Assembly: GCA_964519515.1 (NCBI GenBank)
Contig: CAZFIJ010000060.1
Span: forward strand, 1-32,319
From: Korarchaeum sp964519515
GTDB lineage: Archaea; Korarchaeota; Korarchaeia; Korarchaeales; Korarchaeaceae
DNA length: 32,319 bases
Reading direction: 5' to 3'
The stretch's first letter is position 1; every line of letters begins with the position of its first letter. Shown here piece by piece: positions 22,928 to 31,179 of the stretch. The position numbers were made by a program, and so were the translations under genes. The notes under the pieces were generated by a model. It ran no database searches and had not been told where the DNA came from. It saw only the letters and a program-made list of their open reading frames with translations.

Positions 22928-24347
22928 AGATAGCTCTCAACTCATCCCAAAGTTTCTCATTGAACTCACAACTTGGATCTGGTCCGAGAGGATCGTTATA
23001 ATAAGCTAAGGCCCTGGCCCTACATCCTCCACATATGTATCTATAGCTGCACGTTGAGCATGCGTATCTAAAGTCATCCCTATCCCTGAGCTTATTCAGG
23101 AGTTCGTTCTCATGCCAGACCTTGAGGAAACCATCCCTCAAGACGTTCCCCACTACTATGGGCATGAAGACGCACGGCTGAATATCGCCATTATGCTCTA
23201 TCGAGCAATATATCCTCCCAGCCCCGCAACCACCTAGGAACTCAGCTAGGGCGAATCCCATCGACATGTACTCCTCGGGAATCGCTAGTTCGGCGAAGTG
23301 AGTCGGGGTGAGCTTCCCTCCCTTATCGGTATGCTTCAGGGAGACTATCGCATATAGCGGACTAGTTGAGAAAGCCTGGAAACCGTTCGAGAGCTCAGAG
23401 TATAGGAGCTCTAGGACTTCCATCCTCTCCTTCGGGCTCAAATCGTACTCAATTATGTCCTTCCCTCTCCCAGTCGGTATGAAGTTGAAGGCTATGAACC
23501 TATCCACTCCCAGCTCCTTCGCTAACTTTATCATATCCGCCACCTCCTTATAGTTCTTTCTAGTTATCGTCATAGCGATTCCGACATCTATTCCAGTGCT
23601 CTTAGCGTTCTTTATTCCCTCTACAGATCTCTCCCATGCACCTCTTATCCCCCTGAAGCTGTCATGCGATTCAGGATTCGGCGAATCCAAACTGACTTCA
23701 ACATACCTCACTCCGATCTCCTTCAGTCTCTTCGCTACATCGGGCCTTATCAGAGTACCATTTGTCGCTACGCTGATGTACATCCCAGATTGAGCAGCTC
23801 TCTGAGCTACTTCCCAGAAATCAGGGACAATTAAGGGCTCTCCTCCTGAGAAGGAAATAGCAGCGACTCCAGCTTCATCGAGTTGACCCAGAACGGAGAG
23901 CCTCTCCTCGAGCTTGAGCTCATCTGGTGGCGGCAGGTGTGAGGCACTCGCATAGCAGTGAAGACAGGAGAGGTTACACCTCTTCGTGAAGTCCCAGACG
24001 ACCATGAAAGGCGAGTATAATTTCTGAGGTCTCGTTATACCGTAATAAGCGATGCCAAGTAATATATTAGCTATTCCCCTCCTCATGTAAGGATCCTTGA
24101 GCCTCTCCTTCAGGACGGATTCATCGAATCCGAACTTATCTGCTGATCTAGACAGTATGTAGCTCATCATCTCGGAGAGGACTCTCTCCTTCGCAGATGA
24201 TGGATCCTCCAATCCGGCGTAAATTGAGAGTATTTTCACTATATCTAAGGGCTTTCCGATCATTTTTATAAATCTCCTAGTGAGACTGTTCCCCAAAATT
24301 CTCCTTATATCTAGGATTAACTCATTAACGTTGATATCATTGGCCAT
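22914..24347 (-). CDS. Radical SAM/SPASM domain protein
   Basis: A 477-aa protein. An N-terminal helical region (1-110) precedes the radical SAM core with FTKRCNLSCLHCYASA (C124, C128, C131), FSGGEPL as the SAM-binding glycine motif, and VATNGTL and VEVSLDS in the barrel. The C-terminus has a SPASM-type set of cysteines (GGCGAGRIYC, then QPC, CSTCSYRYICGGCR and a final Cys near 463), which bind auxiliary 4Fe-4S clusters. SPASM enzymes mature peptides, heme precursors or enzyme cofactors; the substrate here is unknown. The ATG has GAAGGAG upstream. Its 3' end overlaps the PgsB-like gene by 14 bp tail to tail. Confidence 0.9.
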   Translation of the reverse strand: MANDINVNELILDIRRILGNSLTRRFIKMIGKPLDIVKILSIYAGLEDPSSAKERVLSEMMSYILSRSADKFGFDESVLKERLKDPYMRRGIANILLGIAYYGITRPQKLYSPFMVVWDFTKRCNLSCLHCYASASHLPPPDELKLEERLSVLGQLDEAGVAAISFSGGEPLIVPDFWEVAQRAAQSGMYISVATNGTLIRPDVAKRLKEIGVRYVEVSLDSPNPESHDSFRGIRGAWERSVEGIKNAKSTGIDVGIAMTITRKNYKEVADMIKLAKELGVDRFIAFNFIPTGRGKDIIEYDLSPKERMEVLELLYSELSNGFQAFSTSPLYAIVSLKHTDKGGKLTPTHFAELAIPEEYMSMGFALAEFLGGCGAGRIYCSIEHNGDIQPCVFMPIVVGNVLRDGFLKVWHENELLNKLRDRDDFRYACSTCSYRYICGGCRARALAYYNDPLGPDPSCEFNEKLWDELRAISIYH

Positions 24348-24609
24348 ACTCCTTCATCTCCCGCTCATACACGAGTTCATGATTTTTAATGTTTATCATT
24401 TAGGCTTCAGACATGTAGCTCATGAATTTTATTTAGTTAATATTCGAAATATGTTAGAATTAATCGTGATATCCTCTACTATAATGATAAAAATTAGAAT
24501 TCACATCGATCTCAGATCATGATTTCCAACTTTTGTAATGATGAATGCTCGGGGCATACGTTTAAATAGCGGGACTTGGGAGTTAGGCAACGCCTTCGAG
24601 GCGAGTAGT
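24348..24609. promoter_or_regulatory. Divergent promoter region, SPASM protein / OB-fold protein
   Basis: This 262-bp AT-rich spacer has CATTAAAAATC at about 24379-24389 (minus strand), which fits the SPASM gene with a short leader. On the plus strand CGTTTAAATAGC (24559-24570) lies about 26 nt before a start near 24590 for the OB-fold gene. An ATG at 24538 lies upstream of that TATA box and so is not the real start. No other gene was seen. Confidence 0.55.
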
Positions 24610-25038
24610 ATGTCGACGAGTCGGAAGGTATTGGATCTAAGACCCGGAGAAAATAGTGTGAATGTGAAGGTCCGGGTCCTCGAAGTTGGTGAGTCTAGAG
24701 TTGTTGAGACGAAGAGGGGTCCTAGAACCCTCTCAGAAGCGACAGTCGGGGACGAGACAGGTAGAGTGGTCCTAGTCCTATGGGGCGACCATGCTGGGAA
24801 ATTGAAGGAGGGAAAGGTGGTACAGCTACAGAACGCTTTCACGACTGTCTATAGGGAGAAGGTCCAACTTAACTTAGGGAACATGGGTAGCTTCGTTGAG
24901 ACAGATGATGAAGGCTTCGTGAAAGCTGAGGAGATACCTGAAGATATGCCCCGGGCTTCAGGAGATTTCAGGCCCCAGAGGAGAAGGAGAGATTTCAGAG
25001 GAAGGGATGAGAGTTACAGAGGGAGGCCGAAGTGGTAG
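24610..25038 (+). CDS. OB-fold single-stranded nucleic acid-binding protein (SSB/RPA-like)
   Basis: A 142-aa protein like the small single-OB-fold SSBs of Thermoproteota, which coat ssDNA in replication and repair. The OB domain (about 8-95) shows VNVKVRVLEVGESR, ATVGDETGRVVLVLWGDHAG and LKEGKVVQLQNAF. The tail is flexible and rich in Arg/Gly (RRRRDFRGRDESYRGRPKW), unlike the acidic tail of bacterial SSB, so it may aid RNA or DNA binding. The start is the ATG at 24610, since the TATA box at 24561 rules out the upstream in-frame ATG. It is a single-gene unit followed by a hairpin terminator. Confidence 0.88.
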   Translation: MSTSRKVLDLRPGENSVNVKVRVLEVGESRVVETKRGPRTLSEATVGDETGRVVLVLWGDHAGKLKEGKVVQLQNAFTTVYREKVQLNLGNMGSFVETDDEGFVKAEEIPEDMPRASGDFRPQRRRRDFRGRDESYRGRPKW

Positions 25039-25070
25039 GGGGATTGAATCCCCTAAGGGTGATTTTTAAC
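25039..25070 (+). terminator. Hairpin plus T-run after the OB-fold gene
   Basis: GGGGATTGAATCCCC is a near-perfect inverted repeat directly after the stop, followed by GATTTTTAACG. It probably ends the OB-fold transcript. Confidence 0.5.
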
Positions 25071-25221
25071 GTTAAATCACGTTATTTTTTGGGATTTTAT
25101 TAGGAAATTGATTGAATACTTGAGAAAATGATGCCTGCTTAGTTAAATAATTTTCCTAAACGTTATTTGTCGGAGCCCAATACTATTAAATTATTTTCCT
25201 GGAAGATGATGAGGTGTAAGC

Positions 25222-26511
25222 TTGTCGCCGTCCGGTGTGGAGCTAGCTAAGTGGACTAAGCTGATCCCTGAGTCGGAGATAAGGAGACTTCTCAGATATA
25301 ATGTCAAGTATTACTTCGCAGGGGGTAAACCCGGCGTAATACCTACCGGGGCCTTCCCGATGATCTTGATGAGGCTGGCCCTTCAGGAGCTAGAGAGCGT
25401 CTTCTCGGGAAGGGAGATAGATGTGATAGAGGACTACAATTACGGTCCTACAGATGGCTTACCAGACGTGAGGAAAACTCTGGCGAACTTCCTGAGGGAG
25501 AGGGATTCAATAAACCTGGATAAGGATGAGGGATGGAAGCAAGTCGTCGTCACGACGGGCTCTCAACAGATGATCTATTTAGCGTTAGATGTCCTCTTGA
25601 ATCCCGGAGATATAGTGATAGTCCCGGCTCCTGTCTACTTAGGTTTCGTCAACGTAGTCACGAAGCTCTATGGGGATACGATAGCTGTCCCGGGAGATAA
25701 AGATGGCATAATACCAGATTACGTTGAGGACGCGATAAAGAAGGCTCAAAAGGAGCTCGGAAAGAAACCAAAGCTTATTTATGTCGTTCCAGACTCTGAC
25801 AATCCTTCGGGAACGACATTACCTGAGAGTAGGAGGAGGAGACTCCTGGAGATAGCTAAGGAGAACGGAATTTACCTATTGGAGGATGCAGCCTATAGGG
25901 AGATCCAGTTCAGGGGAGAGAGGATCAGGCCTATAAGGGCCTTAGATGAGGAGGGCAGCACTGTGATATATATGAGGACCACTAGCAAGGAGGTATCGGT
26001 CCTGAGGATCGGATATAACTTGATGCCTCCCGAGATAAGAGAGGAAGTCGTAAAAGCCAAAGGTTACTATGACCTCTGCACGCCCACGATAACGCAGAAG
26101 ATGGCCAAACTTTACTACGAGTTCTACTTCCCAAAGTTCATAGAGAAGGTCAGGGAGGGCTACAGGAAGAGATATGAGGCCATGGCTAAGGCTATAGATG
26201 AGAGCTTCCCGGATGGAACGAGGACAGATCCTACGGGTGGCTTCTTCATATGGTGGGAATCATCCAGAAAGGATTTTGATAGTAAGAAGTTCTTAGAGGA
26301 GGTAGCGATACCGAATGATGTTCTTTATGTTCCAGGGGAGGCTTTCTATCCACTTACAGGCCGCATTTACGATCCATCGGATGGAAGTCTGGTGGATGTA
26401 AGAGAGAGGACGCCTAAGAACGGGATGAGATTGGGTTACTCTTACAATGATCCAGCGGTGATAGATGAGGGGATAAGGAAGCTCGGGTCTCTCTTGTCAA
26501 AATCAGTGTAA
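25222..26511 (+). CDS. Class I/II PLP-dependent aminotransferase (MocR/LysN-like group)
   Basis: A 429-aa PLP enzyme of the aspartate aminotransferase fold, in the group with 2-aminoadipate and aromatic aminotransferases. Motifs are YGPTDGLPDVRKTLA (75-89), TTGSQQMIYLALDVLLNPGD (111-130), DSDNPSGTTLPESRR (191-205, N194), EDAAYREIQF (221-230, D222), TSKEVSVLRIGY with K256 as the PLP lysine and R262, and NGMRLGYSYND near the C-terminus with the substrate carboxylate Arg. The start is the TTG at 25222, with GAGGTG 5 nt upstream. The substrate is not decided by the sequence; branched-chain or aromatic amino acids fit the window's catabolic theme. The 183-bp upstream gap is AT-rich with no other gene. 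Confidence 0.92.
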   Translation: MSPSGVELAKWTKLIPESEIRRLLRYNVKYYFAGGKPGVIPTGAFPMILMRLALQELESVFSGREIDVIEDYNYGPTDGLPDVRKTLANFLRERDSINLDKDEGWKQVVVTTGSQQMIYLALDVLLNPGDIVIVPAPVYLGFVNVVTKLYGDTIAVPGDKDGIIPDYVEDAIKKAQKELGKKPKLIYVVPDSDNPSGTTLPESRRRRLLEIAKENGIYLLEDAAYREIQFRGERIRPIRALDEEGSTVIYMRTTSKEVSVLRIGYNLMPPEIREEVVKAKGYYDLCTPTITQKMAKLYYEFYFPKFIEKVREGYRKRYEAMAKAIDESFPDGTRTDPTGGFFIWWESSRKDFDSKKFLEEVAIPNDVLYVPGEAFYPLTGRIYDPSDGSLVDVRERTPKNGMRLGYSYNDPAVIDEGIRKLGSLLSKSV

Positions 26512-26638
26512 TATTTTAACTCTTTCTCCCCTTCCCCCCTGCTGCCCTGGTATCCTCTGGAGATCCCTTCCCGGTGAGGGGTGAGAGCGGCATCAGAAAA
26601 GTTAATAATTTATACCCGGTGTGAAAGAGGGGCTTCCG
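26512..26638 (+). promoter_or_regulatory. Promoter of the fumarase operon, leaderless start
   Basis: AATTTATACC at 26607-26616 is a clear TATA box. The usual spacing puts the transcript start at about 26636-26639, on or next to the ATG at 26639, so the mRNA is probably leaderless. A GTG at 26621 lies too close to the TATA box to be transcribed. A pyrimidine-rich tract (CTTTCTCCCCTTCCCCCCTG) at about 26521-26540 may end the aminotransferase transcript. Confidence 0.6.
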
Positions 26639-27517
26639 ATGGGAGATCTGAGGGGCTCAATTATAGATGGTATCGTTAAGATGATGCGAGAAGCTGCTTT
26701 TAATGTCCCTAAGGATGTCAAGGATGCTCTGATCAAGGCATACGAATCTGAGGACAATCCCGTCGCTAGAGCAAACTTAGAGGCAATTTTGAAGAACATA
26801 GATGCATCAAATAAGCTTAAGATGCCGATGTGCCAGGATACCGGGACTCCAACGTTCTTCATAGAGCTGGGTGATGACTTTCCAATGAGGTCCGAGGTCA
26901 AGTCAGTAATAGAGGAGGCTGTCAGGAGGGCAACGGCTGAGATACCCCTGAGGCCTAATACAGTGAACCCTTGGACTGGTGAGAACCCCGGGGATAATAC
27001 GGGCAGGCACGTCCCTATAATACACTTAGATCTCGTTCCCGGGGATCAGATGAGGGTGCTCTTCCTAGCTAAGGGAGGAGGAAGTGAGAACACATCGAAG
27101 ATATACATGTTAAGCCCTGTGCTTGGTATAAAGGGCATAAAGAGAGCTGTTATAGATGCTATGGTTGATGCTGGTCCCATGCCCTGCCCACCGATAATAG
27201 TGGGCGTCGGCGTCGGGGGGAGCGCCGATCTAGCGATAAAGCTCGCGAAGAAGGCGACCTTCAGGAGGCTTAACGAGCCTAATCCCGATCCAAAGCTCGC
27301 TGAACTGGAAAATGAGCTCTTAGAGATGATAAATTCACTTGGAATAGGGCCGATGGGGCTAGGGGGTAAGACTTACGCCCTAGGAGTCAAGGTGGAGTGG
27401 GCCCACAAGCACCCAGCCAGCCTCCCCGTGGGTATAAGTACCCAATGCTGGGCCTTCAGGAGGGCAGAGGGGATCTTCGATAGGGACGGTAATTTAAAGA
27501 TCGTTTTACCGCCTTAA
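26639..27517 (+). CDS. Class I fumarate hydratase, alpha subunit
   Basis: Iron-sulfur lyase subunit that, with the beta subunit, hydrates fumarate to malate. The 292-aa protein has the three cysteines that bind the 4Fe-4S cluster: C65 (MPMCQDTGTP), C183 (GPMPCPPIIVGVGVGG) and C270 (ISTQCWAFRR). KGGGSENTSK and NPGDNTGRHVP are other family signatures. The related class I tartrate dehydratase is the main alternative. The start is the ATG, as argued from the TATA position. The beta subunit follows after 13 nt. In this setting it could feed a partial citric acid cycle linked to aspartate or fumarate metabolism. Confidence 0.93.
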   Translation: MGDLRGSIIDGIVKMMREAAFNVPKDVKDALIKAYESEDNPVARANLEAILKNIDASNKLKMPMCQDTGTPTFFIELGDDFPMRSEVKSVIEEAVRRATAEIPLRPNTVNPWTGENPGDNTGRHVPIIHLDLVPGDQMRVLFLAKGGGSENTSKIYMLSPVLGIKGIKRAVIDAMVDAGPMPCPPIIVGVGVGGSADLAIKLAKKATFRRLNEPNPDPKLAELENELLEMINSLGIGPMGLGGKTYALGVKVEWAHKHPASLPVGISTQCWAFRRAEGIFDRDGNLKIVLPP

Positions 27518-27530
27518 GGGAGGTGATCTT

Positions 27531-28130
27531 ATGGCAGAGTATAGGTTGAGGACCCCCGTTACTGAGGAACAAGTTAGGAAGTTGAAAGTAGGAGATGTCG
27601 TATATCTAGATGGGATAATAATAACTGGAAGGGATCAGGTACATAGAAGGGCCTTGGAACTCGCTTCAAAGGGTGAGAAGGATAAAGTGCCGGTTAAGCT
27701 GGAGGGAATGGCTTTATATCACTGCGGACCCATAGTCGGCAAAGTGGATGGGGAGTGGAAGATATACGGCTTCGGCCCGACGACTAGCGCTAGGATGGAG
27801 AGCGTTGAGGCTGATTTCATAAGGGAATTCGGGGTGAGGCTCATAATAGGGAAAGGCGGCTTATTCGAGAGGACCACTCAGGGGATGAAGGAGTACGGAG
27901 CAGCTTACCTCGCGTATCCTGGAGGAGTCTCCGTTCTAGCGACTAATGCTGTTAAAAGAGTTGTGGATGTTCATTGGCTTGATTTGGGGGTTCCAGAGGC
28001 TATGTGGGTCGTCGAGGTTGAGAACTTCGGCCCGACGATGGTAGCTATAGACTCCCATGGGAACAACTTATTCCTGGACGTTCTACAAAACGTCAAGAAG
28101 AAGGCTGAGGAGATAAAGGCCAAAATATGA
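27531..28130 (+). CDS. Class I fumarate hydratase, beta subunit
   Basis: Partner of the alpha subunit, 199 aa, matching the C-terminal swivel domain of single-chain class I fumarases. Features are GDVVYLDGIIITGRDQVHRR, LYHCGPIVGK, FGPTTSARMES and IGKGGLFERTTQGMKEYGA (substrate carboxylate contacts). The start is an ATG with GGAGGTGATCTT directly upstream, one of the strongest ribosome sites in the window. The stop is immediately next to the stop of a convergent small ORF. Confidence 0.93.
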   Translation: MAEYRLRTPVTEEQVRKLKVGDVVYLDGIIITGRDQVHRRALELASKGEKDKVPVKLEGMALYHCGPIVGKVDGEWKIYGFGPTTSARMESVEADFIREFGVRLIIGKGGLFERTTQGMKEYGAAYLAYPGGVSVLATNAVKRVVDVHWLDLGVPEAMWVVEVENFGPTMVAIDSHGNNLFLDVLQNVKKKAEEIKAKI

Positions 28131-28292
28131 TCATACCTTCACATCAACTCTCTCATAGCTCGTCAAAATCTCAGCTACAGCTAGGAGAGCAGCTACTTCC
28201 TCAGGATTTTTTATGTTGAGTTCCCTCAATATCTTCAAATAACTCCCGTATTTTTTCTTGAAGGTCCTCTCCTCCCTAGGGCCTATCGACAT
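28131..28292 (-). CDS. Small 53-aa unrecognised protein
   Basis: A short minus-strand frame with an ATG, preceded by AGGTG and GGAG, and a good coding look. The product begins MSIGPREERTFKKKYG, continues with YLKILRELNIKNPEEVAALLAVAEIL and ends in VDVKV. It is charged at the N-terminus and helical in the middle; the region with NPEEVAALLAVAE looks like a well-formed amphipathic helix. I do not recognise a family. It is tail to tail with the fumarase beta gene with no gap. A TATA-like TTTTTATATG lies about 30 nt upstream on the minus strand (about 28313-28322), so it may be its own unit. Confidence 0.6.
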   Translation of the reverse strand: MSIGPREERTFKKKYGSYLKILRELNIKNPEEVAALLAVAEILTSYERVDVKV

Positions 28293-28591
28293 CTCCAACA
28301 CCTTTTCCCTAACATATAAAAAGGTGAGTAAAAACTAATAAAATTTCCTCCCGGCGCGATCGTTCAGCCTCAACAATACCTTCAGAGAGATCTCAGTGAC
28401 CTTGAGTTCTCTCTGCATAGATATGATTCATGAGCTCTATATCAATCCTCCTAGTCTGATCGAGAGGTATCGGGGGAATTAGCGTGGAAAAATTCATTTC
28501 CATTAAGAGGTGGAGGGGTATGTGTCCTCAACTCACTAAAATTCTCAACAATTGAGCTGATATCGGGGATCCTCTTACTCAGATCGGGACA
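28293..28591. other. Gene-free stretch with possible frame-broken coding remnant
   Basis: No intact gene. On the minus strand one frame reads LDQTRRIDIELMNHIYAER before a stop. An overlapping frame then continues with ELKVTEISLKVLLRLNDRAG to a TAG near 28340. Joined by one frameshift they would give a helical, protein-like stretch between the flavoprotein gene and the small 53-aa ORF. This may be a decayed gene or chance. Confidence 0.25.
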
Positions 28592-29986
28592 TCAATCGTG
28601 GGAGAGCCTCTTAGCTATATCTCTCCCTATCCATACCCCTGAAGCTGCGGCTTGAACTAGACCCCTCGACACTCCCGCACCATCTCCCCCAGCGTAGAGG
28701 CCCTCTATGACTCTGGTCTCGAGGTTGGGCTTCAGATCTATCTTCGCCCCGTATAACTTAACCTCGACGCCATAGAGGAGGGTGTGATCTGAGTATATTC
28801 CAGGCATTATCTCATTCATCGCGCGCAACATCTCCAGTATATCCTTCAGATACCTGAAAGGGAACACGAAGCTCAGATCTCCTGGCGTAGATCCCGGAAG
28901 AGTAGGCCTCACTATGCTCCTACTCAACCTAGCTTCCGTAGATCTCCTCCCCCTCTTCAGATCCCCCAGCCTCTGAACTATCGGTTGATTCCCAGCTATC
29001 TCATTCGCCATCTTAGCTATACTCAGAGCATAAGAGATCGTGTCTCTGTAGGGTGCTGTGAACTCCGTCGTCACTAAGAGGGCGAAATTCGTATTTTCCG
29101 TCTTGAAGTCATTCCTAGAGATACCGTTGACGGTCACTATCCCCCAGTAAGATTCAGTGACTACTTCCCCCCTTGGGTTGACGCAGAAAACTCTGACTTT
29201 ATCATCGAACGTATCGCTGTAATAGATGAGCTTCGGCTCATAGAGGACATCTGTGTACTCACGCATCACTTCGTAAGGGACTTCGACCCTCACCCCTAGA
29301 TCTACCTTACCCCCATCTACCTTGACCCCCAGCCTCCTCATCTCACTAACTAACCAGCTCTCCATGACCCTTCCAGTAGCTAGGACGACGTATTTAGCCA
29401 TAATTTCCTCTCCATTCGAGAGAGATACTCCAGATACCCTCCCATTCTCCGTTAGAATTCTACTAGCAGTCACCCCGAACTTCATCTCTATCCCCATCTC
29501 GTCCACTAACTTCCTGAGGTTCAGTAGGACTCTGTAACCTCCATCGCTCCCCATATGCCTTATCCTGAACGGCACTAAGAGGAGCCCCGCTTTCAGGGCC
29601 TTCCTCCTCAACCTCTCCACTTCCTCCTGATCCTCACCGTAGACTTCCTCTGGAGCGCCGAGCTTCAGGAAGGAATCGTCCACATAATCGACTAGATCCC
29701 AGAACTCCCTCTCACCTATCAAGCTGGCTAGGTCACCACCGACATCCTTAGTCAGGTTGAGCTTCCCATCGCTGAAGGTACCAGCGCCCCCGAAACCCGA
29801 GACGATATCGCAGATCTGACAGACAGCGCATCTACCAATGGATTTCAGGGGGCACCTTCTATCCTCTAAATCCTTTCCCATCTCGATTACGAGTACTTTG
29901 GCCTCTGGAACGATCTTCTTTATCTCAATCGCTGAGAAGAGCCCGGATGGACCGGCCCCAACGACGACGACATCCCAGCCCTCCAA
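28592..29986 (-). CDS. FAD-dependent dehydrogenase, COG2509-like
   Basis: A 464-aa flavoprotein. The N-terminal FAD-binding Rossmann motif is VVVVGAGPSGLFSAIE (6-21). A cysteine-rich element, C45-x7-C53-x2-C56-x2-C59, is next to GFGGAGTFSDGKLNL, which is typical of the uncharacterised COG2509 group. LATGRVMESW and LYAGGDGAGVSRGLVQAA near the C-terminus complete the FAD site. The cysteines could bind a metal or iron-sulfur cluster. The substrate is unknown. The start is a TTG with GGGAGG upstream, and ATATATAA at 30015-30022 (minus strand) is the TATA box, implying a very short leader. It stands alone on its strand. Confidence 0.88.
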   Translation of the reverse strand: MEGWDVVVVGAGPSGLFSAIEIKKIVPEAKVLVIEMGKDLEDRRCPLKSIGRCAVCQICDIVSGFGGAGTFSDGKLNLTKDVGGDLASLIGEREFWDLVDYVDDSFLKLGAPEEVYGEDQEEVERLRRKALKAGLLLVPFRIRHMGSDGGYRVLLNLRKLVDEMGIEMKFGVTASRILTENGRVSGVSLSNGEEIMAKYVVLATGRVMESWLVSEMRRLGVKVDGGKVDLGVRVEVPYEVMREYTDVLYEPKLIYYSDTFDDKVRVFCVNPRGEVVTESYWGIVTVNGISRNDFKTENTNFALLVTTEFTAPYRDTISYALSIAKMANEIAGNQPIVQRLGDLKRGRRSTEARLSRSIVRPTLPGSTPGDLSFVFPFRYLKDILEMLRAMNEIMPGIYSDHTLLYGVEVKLYGAKIDLKPNLETRVIEGLYAGGDGAGVSRGLVQAAASGVWIGRDIAKRLSHD

Positions 29987-30103
29987 TATTCCCTCCCCGA
30001 AGGGCGAGGATTCGATATATAAGCTTTACCAGATGTCGAGGGATCTCAGCCTCTCACTGAATCAACTCACCATGGAATGTCCCGAGGAGCTAGAGATGGA
30101 CCC

Positions 30104-30799
30104 TCAACTATCACTATTAGTTAAGAAGGAGAGAGTGCCCAGATATTCCCCATCTAGCGTGAGGACATCTGTGGAGTCTGGATCGAGGCACCTCGGGAAT
30201 ATGGGCCCGTAATCTCCGGGGTTGAGGATATCACCATATCCTATCAATGTATTGAATGCTGGCATTATCACTATAGTCTTGGGGAGCCCCTCGCATATCG
30301 AATCCCCGATGACCCAGACGGGGATCCTACCAATCCCTCTCAAGGATATAGATGGATGGACATGCCCCATTATCCCGAAGTCGTATGAAGATGACTCCTT
30401 CTCTGGATACGCGTGACCGTGGAAGATCCAAGCATCGCCTAAAGCCGCCCCTCTGCTCCCATGAACCGTGAAATTATCCCTCGCTAAACTCGGGAGCCCT
30501 CCATCATGGTTCCCTTGGACGACCTCGACTTTATCGAAACTTTTAGAGAGTTTCTCTATGAAATCCTTAATCCTATGGCTGAAAATTAGGCCTATGGAGT
30601 GCTTCAAGTCCCCAGCAATGAATAAATTTTTCCCACCTAATGAGATAAGATTTCCTAGTATTTTCTCGCTCTGGTCGGGTATGTAAATACCTTGACTCGC
30701 TAACTCGATCTCGTAGCCTACGTGAAGGTCCGCTACGAGGACCCAGGCCTCACCATCAAAGTTTATCTCTATAGCCGGCCTCCCCCAGATAGGTCTCAT
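30104..30799 (-). CDS. Calcineurin-like metallophosphoesterase (ICC-like)
   Basis: A 231-aa protein with all metal-binding motifs of the calcineurin-like superfamily: D24-x-H26 (VADLHVGYE), GDLKH (63-67), GNHDG (96-100), HGH (127-129) and GHVHP (145-149). It resembles archaeal COG1407 proteins, whose substrate is not settled but may be nucleic acid ends or nucleotides. The ATG is only 2 bp from the start of the divergent SWIM protein. The TATA-like ATTTTAATCC (30821-30830) lies inside that gene, predicting a leaderless mRNA. The 117 bp after its stop contain no gene. Confidence 0.92.
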   Translation of the reverse strand: MRPIWGRPAIEINFDGEAWVLVADLHVGYEIELASQGIYIPDQSEKILGNLISLGGKNLFIAGDLKHSIGLIFSHRIKDFIEKLSKSFDKVEVVQGNHDGGLPSLARDNFTVHGSRGAALGDAWIFHGHAYPEKESSSYDFGIMGHVHPSISLRGIGRIPVWVIGDSICEGLPKTIVIMPAFNTLIGYGDILNPGDYGPIFPRCLDPDSTDVLTLDGEYLGTLSFLTNSDS

Positions 30800-30830
30800 C
30801 CTTGGATGATGAGGTCAAGCGGATTAAAAT
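30761..30830. promoter_or_regulatory. Crossed bidirectional promoter inside two divergent genes
   Basis: The two divergent starts are 2 bp apart, so each promoter lies in the other gene. GTTTATCTC (30761-30769, plus) is about 26 nt before a start near 30792 for the SWIM gene. ATTTTAATCC (30821-30830, minus) predicts a start near 30801 for the phosphoesterase. The two units therefore cannot be bound independently. Confidence 0.5.
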
Positions 30831-31176
30831 ACATTCAGTGCTCTCCTCTCTCCCCTGGAGGAGCGCGATAAAGGCCCTCAAGTATGCTCTGAGGGATAAG
30901 GTCGAGAGACATGTGTTCTCCCCTAGCGGTAGATACTTTTACATCGTGAGAGGGGAAGCGAGCGATCACATAGTCCTGGAAGAGGGGTCCTGCTCCTGCA
31001 TGGATTACTACTTAAATGTCGTAATCAGGGGAAAGAGGGGGGCTTGTCATCACATCGTCTCCGTGATGATAGCGAGAGAATTTGGGAAAGTAAGGGAGAT
31101 AGAGCATAAAGATCGGGAATTCCTCGGGATATTGAGGAGGATAATGTTATCCGAGGGTATGTTCGTTGATGTATGA
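30802..31176 (+). CDS. SWIM zinc-finger protein
   Basis: A 124-aa protein with a SWIM zinc-binding motif, C64-x-C66-x15-C82-x-H84 (starting CSCMDYY and ending ACHHIVSVM). SWIM domains bind DNA or proteins; small archaeal SWIM proteins are known partners in recombination and repair (the Shu complex member SWS1 is a distant example), but the role here is inference. The N-terminal part is basic with a beta-hairpin look (GRYFYIVRG). The TTG start has no clear ribosome site; a GTG at 30838 is the alternative. It is followed after 3 nt by the XRE-type regulator and is divergent from the phosphoesterase. Confidence 0.85.
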   Translation: MDDEVKRIKIHSVLSSLPWRSAIKALKYALRDKVERHVFSPSGRYFYIVRGEASDHIVLEEGSCSCMDYYLNVVIRGKRGACHHIVSVMIAREFGKVREIEHKDREFLGILRRIMLSEGMFVDV

Positions 31177-31179
31177 TCG

